A stretch of DNA of 14,976 bases from Stephanodiscus triporus (lineage: Eukaryota > Bacillariophyta > Thalassiosirophyceae > Thalassiosirales > Thalassiosiraceae). Below the pieces are notes generated by a model. That model had not been told where the DNA came from. It did no database searches and saw only the letters and a list, made by a program, of their open reading frames with translations. Below are positions 8,133 through 14,976 of this stretch, piece by piece; the stretch's first letter is position 1, and every line of letters begins with the position of its first letter. The stretch spans positions 1-14,976 of the forward strand of contig JALLAZ010000942.1 in NCBI GenBank assembly GCA_036939755.1, written 5' to 3'. Made by a program: the position numbers and the translations under genes.

Positions 8133-10955
8133 ATGAGGGTGCCATCATCGTCGATCCCCAGCGGTCCCGCCGGTGCCGCCCTCGCAATGATCATCCTCTC
8201 CATCCGGTCGACGGCGGCGCTGCTGTTGCCTTTCCATCCTTCGTCGTCATCGCGATCGTCCCCGCACCGCCGCCCGCCCTGGTGGCTGCGCGACGACGCC
8301 GTCGGGTCGAATATGCCTGGAGTCAGGAATACGGGCCAGTGGCATTCGAGGGTGCACGATCCTTCCAACGACCACGGGGATGCGGAGAACGGCGACGAGT
8401 ACAGCGTCCTGCCTTCGGGGGAGGCCATGGCGTCGATGACGGTGGATGATGTTTTGAACTTTGGCATAAATCTCCTCCGCGAGGGCGTGCCGACGTATCG
8501 ATTGCTGCCGTTGACGGCTGACGACAACGACGATGACGAAGGGGAGGATTCGCCGAGGACCAAAGTCGGCACCTGGCACTTCAATCAGCTCATATTCGAC
8601 CTCGCGAAATATCCACAGCATTACTCCGGACCGTTGGCTCAAGATCTCTTGGATTACATGATGAACACGGTGCGGGGGGAACATGGACGGCGGCAAGGTG
8701 GCGGCGGCGGCGGCGGCGGCGGCAGTAGCGAGAAGACGAAGGGGAAGAAGCGATCCGCCACCATCGCCGCGATGCGCCATCCGAATAATAAGATCGTACC
8801 GAAACCGAACGTGGAAACCATCAACGGCGTCCTTAAGGCGTGGATGGTCACACCGCGATCTCATCATCCCGACGTGGCCCGACGCGCCGAGGCGGTGCTC
8901 GCCAGGCTGGCCGCGTGGCAGAGCGAGGGGATCGTATGGAACGTCTCCGCGAACGCCGTCAGCTACAACACCTGCATCAACATGTGGAAGGAGTGCGCCG
9001 CCGACGTGCCCGGCGCGGCCCGTAGGGCGACGGACATACTGCTCCTGATGGAGGAGGAGTCCGCAAGGACAACGAACGGCGACATCGCACCCGACGTCAT
9101 TTCGTACGCGACGTGCATAGGGGCGTGGGCCGAGTGTTCTTCGTTCGAGCACGACGCCGGGAGGAACGCCGAGGAAATACTTATGAGGATGTACGATCGT
9201 AATAAGGCCTCGGATGTCGCTCCCAGGCCGACCACGAGGTGTTTCAACGCGGTGCTGTTGGCGTACGCGAACGGGAATCAGAAGAGCGGGGGGGGAAAAC
9301 GCGCGCTGGAACTCCTTAGGTTCATGGAGCGTCTGCATTCGGAAGGGTACGCGGATCTCTCCCCGGATACGTTCACGTTCAATATTGTGATGAAGGTAAG
9401 CGTGGAAGAAAAGATGCGCATACCTTTATCTATTTCGACCATTGCTGAAAACGGCTTTGTTAATGCTCTCGCGTCGATTTGGGTCAGGCTCTCGCCAACT
9501 GTGGAGAGCGGGGTGCAGCCCGCAAGGCGAATCTATTGCTGCAGCGGATGGATGATTCGTATACAAAGGGGAATACTGTTCTCAAGCCAGATTTGCTAAG
9601 TTACAACACAGTCCTAGATGCGTTTTCGAAGGAAGGCGATGCCAAGTCTGCAGAACGGCTTCTGGGCCAAATGCTTGACAGAGACGACGATGCGGTAGTG
9701 CCAGATTCGCATTCGTACACATCAGTAAGACTTTTGTTGCAGCAGCTGCCTATTTGTTCAATATGATTTGACCCTCGTGATTTGTTTTAGGTTCTCACGG
9801 CATGGTCAAGAAGCGAAGACAAAGCCTTGGCAGTGCGTAGGGCTGAAGACCTATTCAACGAGATAGAGAGCAGATACGCCAGCGGAGAGAGTGACTTTCG
9901 CGCTGATACTAGCGTGTACAATGCGCTGATCAACTGTGAGGCACTGGTATTTGATTCTTCGTTTCGTCCATTTTCTTGCTCATACATCACCCTCAACTTA
10001 TTCCTCGTCCTAGGCTGGGCAAAGAGCGGCGAGAGAAAGGCGCTGTATCGGGTCACTCAGATCCTATCTCTGATGGAAGAGCTCGGGTTGCAAGGTGGGG
10101 ACAGCGACGTGCAGCCCAACTCTCGAACATATTGCGCGGTGTTAGACACCCTCGCAAAAAGCAAGAATTACAAGGCGTATAGCAAGTCATTAGAAATACT
10201 GGAGCGAATGAACGGTGAGGTTTATCTGATTTATCTGTATAACATAGCTTGTGTGATCATGTTTCTGATTCATTTTGTCGCGACGGAAGAATTCTATTCC
10301 GAAGGCCACGATTCAGTTAGACCATGTGTACGAGCTTACTCGATAGTTTTAGCAACCATTGCACGCAGCCGAAGAAAAAACAAGGCTCTCGAAGCCCAAG
10401 AGCTGCTACATAAAATGGAAGCTGAATATAGAGGGGGTAATAGCGGTTGCAGACCGAATGTTTACTCCTACAATGCTGTGTTGAATGCTGCTGCATTTAG
10501 CGGTAGGGAAGAAGGAGAACTTGAAGATGCATTTCGGGTCGCCTGCTTGACTTTTGATGAGCTGCGAATGTCTGACTACCTTGAGCCATCCGATGTTTCG
10601 TATGGCACCTTCCTCAAGGCAATAAAGCAGCTCATGCCTGAAAGCGATGTCAGGGACAACCTCGTTAAGGGGTGAGTAGATTTCCTTTTTTGCAATTGAA
10701 ATTGTAACTTGCATGCTTACCATTTACTCACCCGTGGAAAATTTGTACACGGGGAAAATAATATATTCAAGATTGTTTCGTAAGTGTTGCCGTGATGGCT
10801 TGGTCTCGAACTTTGTGCTAAAAGAAATGGCAGATCTAGCCACGCCTGATTTATATCAGAGTTTGCTGAAGGGGGCTACGAGCGATTATGGCAACCTTCC
10901 AAAGAGCTGGTCGGCCAAAGTAAGGGAAAAGAGTGATGAGCTATTGAGTACTTGA
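8133..10955 (+). CDS. Pentatricopeptide repeat (PPR) protein, six exons
   Basis: Exons 8133-9395, 9488-9724, 9791-9935, 10014-10214, 10290-10671 and 10772-10955 give 803 residues. Introns are 92, 66, 78, 75 and 100 bases with GTAAGN or GTGAGN donors; every junction restores a PPR helix (for example NIVMK/ALANCGERG, NSYTS-type/VLTAW and YNALINC/WAKSG). PPR proteins bind organelle RNA in a modular way for processing, editing or translation. About twelve motif A-helices are visible, such as NAVSYNTCINMW, DVISYATCIGAW, DLLSYNTVLDAF, NSRTYCAVLDTL and NVYSYNAVLNAA. The N-terminus (to about residue 55) is hydrophobic then Ser/Arg-rich, fitting plastid or mitochondrial import. ATG 8187 is an alternative start with a better context; ATG 7905 inside the transposon is also in frame. 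A GGC run at 8698-8721 encodes poly-Gly. RNA target unknown. Confidence 0.88.
8698..8721 (+). repeat. GGC trinucleotide run (poly-Gly)
   Basis: Nine glycine codons, mostly GGC, within exon 1 of the PPR gene. They sit between the N-terminal region and the first clear PPR motif, probably as a flexible linker. Such runs vary in length between alleles by slippage without changing frame. Confidence 0.8.
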
Positions 10956-11206
10956 ACAATCAGGGATCGGCTCAGAAAGCATGTCGAAATGAACACACAA
11001 CCAAGGGACACCATTGAAGCCAAGAATAAGAATGATGAACCAATGGTACACTCTCTGATGAAGATAAGATATTGAACTCTACAGCACTTGAAATACGCAG
11101 ATATGTTTCCCATTACAACTGAAGGAATCAATCTCAAATAGATAGGACGTAAGGACACAGCACTCAGTGGACGCCCCTCGTAATTGACAGAGAATGCAAT
11201 GGATAG
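10956..11206. other. Spacer after the PPR gene
   Basis: No open frame of note. Short stop-interrupted stretches on the plus strand may be the decayed upstream part of the ankyrin-like fragment that follows, and the first part is presumably the 3' UTR of the PPR gene. No promoter or RNA gene was recognised. Confidence 0.4.
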
Positions 11207-11389
11207 TCTGCAGAGGTGGCTCAAGAATCAACAGTGGCGTGGTTGCGCAGTGCTGATGGCCGTGGTCCGATGTGGTGGGCGTTTATAAGTAAGAACCAGG
11301 ATATTGTCACCATGTTGATGAAGATGGGTGTGCTGCACACTGACAAGGACAAACGTGGGCTATCACCCGTTGATGTCTTAAAGGAGTAA
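11207..11389 (+). pseudogene. Orphan ankyrin-repeat C-terminal fragment
   Basis: Sixty codons ending in TAA, preceded in frame by a stop (TAG at 11204-11206). Landmarks are DGRGPMWWAFISKNQDIV, then LLMKMG-like MLMKMGV, then DKDKRGLSPVDVL. This is the typical order of a last ankyrin repeat: outer helix, long helix, then DxxGxSPxDL hairpin. There is no in-frame ATG before the Met of GPMWW. Upstream sequence is stop-interrupted in all frames, so this is most likely the surviving 3' end of a decayed gene. The alternative is a terminal exon whose splice acceptor (CTGCAG at 11208-11213) belongs to an upstream exon not recognised here. Confidence 0.6.
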
Positions 11390-11519
11390 GACAAGGAATA
11401 GCCGGAATCATATAACAGACTAGATAAGTAAATTTATTTTATCAGTATTAACATTTGGCCGACCAGAATTGCAGCCAAATTATTTAGGCCAAAGAAGACT
11501 TCCTTCCACACCAACTGAA

Positions 11520-12557
11520 CTAAATTGTGAAGGGGTGGTCCAAGACGAGCTTGCGCCCAGCCGACATACAAGGAACCTGCGTGTACTTTCCCTTTAGAAT
11601 CTGTCTCATATTTTGAAGCAAGTGTGTGTAGTCTTGATTCTTGTTCTTTGTGAGTGCTGTAATCAGCGCGTAGCTCATAGCTCCGGTTGCCTGGCCGTTA
11701 ATGTGAGCATCCGCCGATGTCTGCGAGTCCTTACATCCGCTGAATTGGATTACGTCGGCCTCGGTGGTCCGCGTCTTTATAGCCTTTTCCTTGGCCGCTG
11801 AGTTGCCACCCTTGTCACCCTTCATCAATAGCTTCGCACCTTGCATGCCACTAGCAAATGCCTTCTTTTTATCACCACCGAGCAGCAATCGAGCCCCGGC
11901 CCCAACGAGTGTGACGATACCCTCGGTCTTACTCGTCTCGACGATCTGAAGATTGCCATCCACCGTGTATACGTGCGGAAGGTCCAATATGGACTCGCTA
12001 TGGCAACAGTCCATGATGGCAGTGAGCCTCACGCCACTGGGCAAGCCGCGGCAAAGGACTTCGTGGACTTCATCGTCCAAAATGACCCCCGCTTTCTGAT
12101 AATCGACAGGGCACAGAGTCTCGTCCATTCCATCCTCCTCGTCACCGTCATGGTCTTTGACGGATCCGCCGTGGCCGCTGTAGTGAAAGATGAGTGAATC
12201 GCCCGCCTTAGCGCCCTCGCGGAGCCAGCGGAATGCGTTCAGGATGTTCGCTCGAGTGGGGATGCATTTGGGATCCTTCTGGTCATCAGTCAAAACGAGG
12301 AACTCATCGATGTCGTAGTTGTTGGTGAGGAAGTTCATGATGTTTTTAACGTCGTTGATGCACCCTCGCAGCTCGCCCTTCTGCCCGAAGTAATTGATTC
12401 CGACGAAGAGAGCGCGTCGGTTGCCTGTCACCTTGCCTAGTTTCTCGGTGGCCTGCTCGGTCGACTGGGGCGCATTCGATGTCAGAACTTTCCCGCAGCA
12501 ACTTTCGAGCTGACTTGCGATCTGATCAGCGTATTGTTTGCCTACCTTGCCGAACAT
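11520..12557 (-). CDS. Metacaspase, type I-like (caspase-family cysteine peptidase)
   Basis: Intronless, 345 residues. Metacaspases are calcium-dependent peptidases cutting after Arg/Lys, with roles in stress responses, protein quality control and cell death. The p20 domain begins near residue 46 (RRALFVGINYFG). The catalytic dyad is His129 (HYSGHGG) and Cys185 (DCCHSES); GILDLP-like sequence follows (ILDLPHVY), as in type I. The p10-like part follows after a short Gly/Lys-rich linker (QFSGCKDSQTSADA and later GAMSYALI). The usual Gly of DCCHSG is Glu here (residue 188). There is no long prodomain or LSD1 zinc finger. The start is the ATG at 12557 (A at -3). In-frame sequence upstream has no ATG but encodes a hydrophobic stretch. 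The p20-then-p10 order argues against a type III diatom metacaspase. Confidence 0.9.
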   Translation of the reverse strand: MFGKVGKQYADQIASQLESCCGKVLTSNAPQSTEQATEKLGKVTGNRRALFVGINYFGQKGELRGCINDVKNIMNFLTNNYDIDEFLVLTDDQKDPKCIPTRANILNAFRWLREGAKAGDSLIFHYSGHGGSVKDHDGDEEDGMDETLCPVDYQKAGVILDDEVHEVLCRGLPSGVRLTAIMDCCHSESILDLPHVYTVDGNLQIVETSKTEGIVTLVGAGARLLLGGDKKKAFASGMQGAKLLMKGDKGGNSAAKEKAIKTRTTEADVIQFSGCKDSQTSADAHINGQATGAMSYALITALTKNKNQDYTHLLQNMRQILKGKYTQVPCMSAGRKLVLDHPFTI

Positions 12558-12811
12558 CGTTGAATCTGTTATTGCGCAACACTGCTGAGCGGGGCCGCTG
12601 GGGAGGGTGATGTTGTGGGCAAGAGAAAAAAGCAGCAAGGCACAAAACAGAGAGCCGTTGGGCGAGTGAATCTTGCTGTTTTGTTGTCGTTACGACCACG
12701 AAGATAAAGAAATTCTAAAATAGACCCCAAATCGTACGATATTTACCAGTCATTAACCATTAACCGCGCGCGCCACGGGCCGCAGGCTCGTCAGGTGGAA
12801 TATAACGAAAT
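12558..12811. promoter_or_regulatory. Divergent intergenic region, metacaspase / RING ligase
   Basis: Only 254 bases separate the two divergent ATGs, so both 5' UTRs and core promoters must lie here; a shared bidirectional promoter is likely. A duplicated CATTAAC (CATTAACCATTAACC, about 12752-12766) precedes a GCGCGCGC run close to the RING gene. No confident TATA or initiator was identified. The half next to the metacaspase is an open frame with hydrophobic coding potential. Confidence 0.45.
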
Positions 12812-14602
12812 ATGTCGTTGATTGACCTCGCGGGCTCATCGTCCGCCGATGAGGAGGGCACAATCTGCCACTCTCCAGACGAACTGCAGTCCGATCGATC
12901 CCGACCAGCGTCCGAGGAGGAGCTGAGGGGAAGACTGCTGCGCAAGAAGAAGCTTCGCAATAAGCGCAAGATCGACAACGGAATAAAATCCGCCGCCGCC
13001 ACGACTAGGGGCGAGGGATCGATCCGCGCGTCGTCCTCTCCGTCGCTATCGTCCGCGAGGAAGGCGCCTCCGAACCCCATGAGGGATCAGGAGAAGCTGG
13101 AGGCGCTGAGGAGGGCCCGACGATGGCACGAGGAACGGAAGAGGGGTCGGTTCGGGGATCGACTCGTCGGGGGCGCGAGCGCGGCCCCGGTCGTCGTCGC
13201 CGCCGCCGATTCCGCCGGAGGGAACGGCGGCGCGCCATCCGCCTCGTCTCGCTCGTCGCGTGACGCTAGCCTTGATGGGATTTCGGAGGTCCCCCTTGTC
13301 GCGTCGTCGTCGTCGTCGGGGGGGACGCAGGCACCGAGGTCGAGGAAGATCGGGAGACGAGAGGCGAAGGAGAGGGCGCGTAAGTGGGCCGAGAGTCTCC
13401 GATCGAGCGGAACGAACGGACAAGAAGAAGAAGGGGATGGAGAAGGGAAAGGAGAAGGGGAAGGGGAAGTCATCGACCTATCCTCTCCATCGGCGGATTC
13501 CTCTCGTTCCTCTCCCGCGAGGAGCATCTGGCGTGGGGGTCACCCTTCGTATTCGGCGTCGTCCTTCGGATTACCACGTGGATCTGCCGCGGACGGGATG
13601 GGGAGGTCGTCTCGCATGGAAACTAGACGGGAACAACCTCCTTACCACGTGGAGATATCGAGCAATGCCGCTGCCTTCGGCGGAGCGAGGAGCGAGCCGC
13701 AACGGCAGGAGCAATGGGCCTGTCCGCGCTGCACGCTTCTGAACCATCGGGATCGCCTGAAATGCGATGCATGCCTCTGCGATAATCCCTCACGAAATAA
13801 CACCGATGATAGAGGGGGTGCTCCCGCAAGAAGATTTTACTTCGACGTTGACGACGATAACAGATTCGTCCCGGAGAGCGGGCGGGTGTCATCGGACGAT
13901 CATGCAGCCGGCTCTGCTGTCCCCGCAGTAGCGGTGGCGCCGGTGGCCTCAGGCAGAGCGCCCAATAGCCACGTTGGAATTTCTCGAGGGTCCGCCCTGA
14001 TTTCGAACTACCGCGATTTACGTGGAGCGTTGGATGCGGCGGAGGCGGCAGGCTCTTTTCGTGCCCTCGGACATGGCTATCGTAACACCGGCACTGCGTC
14101 AGGCGATCCACGCAGAGCGTTGGGTGGAATGTTGGCGGGGGGGATTCATCAACAGTCTTTCGCATCTTCTGATGGCGACGGTTGGGGGAGGCCGCGAAAT
14201 TTCAACCCTCCTACTTTGGTGTCTCATGGTGTGTCGCGAAATACTGCCTTCTTATCCCATTTACTCCAGGCGATGACGTACGCCGACTCCGGCCGCGGTC
14301 AACGAGAGAGCTTGGACGACATGAGCTACGAACGGCTGCTCCAATTGTTCGGGGACGGTGGCGAGAATCGCGGTGCCTCGTCCGAGACGATTTCATCACT
14401 CCCGGTGAGCACGATCGTTGACCCCGAGCGCGAGCTGCCGGAGGACAAGAGACAGTGCTGTATCTGCCTGGAGGACTTCTGTCGAGGCGAGGGGAGGACG
14501 TCGTTGCCTTGCCTGCATGGTTTCCACACCGGATGTGTGAACCGTTGGCTCTCGTCAAACGGCTCGTGCCCCGTGTGCAAAACATCTGTTAGCGGAGATT
14601 AG
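12812..14602 (+). CDS. RING-H2 E3 ubiquitin ligase with RanBP2 zinc finger and SIM-like motifs
   Basis: Intronless, 596 residues, ATG with A at -3. RING-type ligases position an E2-ubiquitin next to a substrate. The C-terminal RING-H2 has the full ligand set: C549, C552, C567, H569, H572, C575, C586 and C589, with the E2-contacting Trp at 579. It is preceded by a BIG BROTHER-like helix and loop (MSYERLLQLF, then ISSLPV). A RanBP2-type zinc finger is at 302-321 (WACPRC, then LKCDAC; C304, C307, C318, C321); this fold often binds ubiquitin or RNA. The rest is low-complexity, Ser/Arg/Glu-rich and probably disordered. Two hydrophobic patches flanked by acidic/Ser residues, LIDL at 3-6 and VIDL at 220-223, resemble SUMO-interaction motifs. 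Basic stretches (LLRKKKLRNKRK at 42-53) suggest nuclear location. Substrates are unknown. Confidence 0.9.
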   Translation: MSLIDLAGSSSADEEGTICHSPDELQSDRSRPASEEELRGRLLRKKKLRNKRKIDNGIKSAAATTRGEGSIRASSSPSLSSARKAPPNPMRDQEKLEALRRARRWHEERKRGRFGDRLVGGASAAPVVVAAADSAGGNGGAPSASSRSSRDASLDGISEVPLVASSSSSGGTQAPRSRKIGRREAKERARKWAESLRSSGTNGQEEEGDGEGKGEGEGEVIDLSSPSADSSRSSPARSIWRGGHPSYSASSFGLPRGSAADGMGRSSRMETRREQPPYHVEISSNAAAFGGARSEPQRQEQWACPRCTLLNHRDRLKCDACLCDNPSRNNTDDRGGAPARRFYFDVDDDNRFVPESGRVSSDDHAAGSAVPAVAVAPVASGRAPNSHVGISRGSALISNYRDLRGALDAAEAAGSFRALGHGYRNTGTASGDPRRALGGMLAGGIHQQSFASSDGDGWGRPRNFNPPTLVSHGVSRNTAFLSHLLQAMTYADSGRGQRESLDDMSYERLLQLFGDGGENRGASSETISSLPVSTIVDPERELPEDKRQCCICLEDFCRGEGRTSLPCLHGFHTGCVNRWLSSNGSCPVCKTSVSGD

Positions 14603-14640
14603 TCTGTGCGGGTTGTCTCTTTGTTTTGTTGTGCTTAGTT

Positions 14641-14664
14641 GCCCTTGTTGATTTTGACAAGGGC
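14641..14664 (+). terminator. Hairpin in the RING gene 3' flank
   Basis: GCCCTTGT at 14641-14648 pairs perfectly with ACAAGGGC at 14657-14664 around an 8-base loop, 39 bases after the stop codon. It would form a stable stem in the 3' UTR. It could affect mRNA stability or 3'-end formation, but this is inference; no canonical AATAAA was seen close by. Confidence 0.5.
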
Positions 14665-14785
14665 CTCTAGAGAGTAAAACTAAGACCATGTGCACCAGTA
14701 ATTAATGATAAATTTGGACTGATCCAGTTAGCAACCTTTTGTTGTTGGTACACGTTTGTGTGATGAACCACAAAAAGAAGGAGAG

Positions 14786-14803
14786 GCCGGGGTTTAAGAA
14801 CCA
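14786..14803 (+). repeat. Second copy of the transposon terminal motif
   Basis: Eighteen bases (GCCGGGGTTTAAGAACCA) are identical to the inner part of the terminal repeat of the element at 7791-8086, in left-end orientation. The outer bases (CCGTAAAA) are absent and no TA sits next to it, so the end is truncated or belongs to a related family. Any partner end would lie beyond the window. Confidence 0.7.
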
Positions 14804-14830
14804 CTACCATGTCGAGGTTCTATGATACCA

Positions 14831-14880
14831 GACTTAACCATAAGTCCGGACATAATGCCCCCATTTCGCCAAAAATGGGG
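14831..14880. other. Two adjacent small inverted repeats
   Basis: GACTTA (14831-14836) pairs with TAAGTC (14841-14846) around ACCA. CCCCATTT (14859-14866) pairs with AAATGGGG (14873-14880) around CGCCAA. Both lie just inside the second transposon-end motif and may be part of a mobile-element remnant. No coding sequence is supported from 14603 to 14976. Confidence 0.5.
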
Positions 14881-14976
14881 TTACGACCACAGGTCCAAGT
14901 GCAATATGGACCGTTTGGGTGTTGTTGGTTCACCCCTAGCGGGGTTTTTGATGGGATTGGGCGAAAGACCCCCCCT

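Noticed and set aside
8247..9338. Minus-strand frame of 363 codons opposite PPR exon 1
   Set aside because: It is rich in Arg, Pro and Gly, as expected for the complement of GC-rich coding DNA, and overlaps a well-supported PPR exon.
12558..12638. Metacaspase start at 12638
   Set aside because: That codon is TTG. Nuclear eukaryotic genes normally need ATG, so 12557 was used; the hydrophobic leader is kept as a separate finding.
13046..13527. Minus- and plus-strand alternative frames in the first half of the RING gene
   Set aside because: Low-complexity Ser/Arg/Pro translations that shadow the long RING frame; no domain and no independent support.
1..14976. tRNA, rRNA or other structured RNA genes, riboswitches
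   Set aside because: No cloverleaf-compatible segment with consensus A and B boxes and no rRNA landmark was recognised by eye; a covariance search would be needed to exclude them.

Overview
This is a chromosome end from a nuclear eukaryotic genome. It opens with a C-strand TTAGGG-type telomere (CCCTAA repeats). Five intact-looking protein genes follow. Two of them have short GT-AG introns (66-100 bases). Three features suggest a diatom, probably a centric one like Thalassiosira: the short introns, a secreted-type protein with NPSE/KPT tail repeats and cysteine-rich repeats, and the mix of a metacaspase, a carotenoid oxygenase and an organelle-type PPR protein. The species call is inference; no rRNA, tRNA or other marker gene was seen.

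Layout. 1-160 is telomere, grading from exact to degenerate repeats. 160-680 is subtelomeric sequence with only weak coding signs. 680-3045 (minus) is a three-exon gene for a Cys-rich repeat protein with nine 38-residue units. 3046-5560 has no confident gene. It holds short tandem repeats, a poly-C tract and two stretches of coding-like but interrupted sequence (3223-3743 plus strand; about 4450-5330 minus strand). 5564-7594 (minus) is a divergent carotenoid cleavage oxygenase. 7791-8086 is a small Tc1/mariner-like non-autonomous transposon flanked by TA. 8133-10955 (plus) is a six-exon pentatricopeptide repeat gene. 11207-11389 is an orphan ankyrin-like C-terminal fragment. 11520-12557 (minus) is a type I-like metacaspase. 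12812-14602 (plus) is a RanBP2-zinc-finger/RING-H2 ubiquitin ligase with two SUMO-interaction-like motifs. The right end carries hairpins and a second copy of the transposon terminal motif.

Relationships. The carotenoid oxygenase and PPR genes are divergent, and the transposon sits between them, in the likely promoter/5' region of both. The metacaspase and RING ligase are also divergent, with 254 bases between their ATGs. There is no operon-like organisation and no evidence that the genes form one pathway. Shared themes are organelle/secretory targeting (repeat protein, oxygenase, PPR protein) and protein turnover (metacaspase, ubiquitin ligase).

The strongest unusual points are: the transposon whose truncated reading frame is open in frame into the PPR gene; the pair of paralogous introns in the tail of the repeat protein; the candidate SUMO-targeted ubiquitin ligase; and the altered active-site neighbourhood of the metacaspase.
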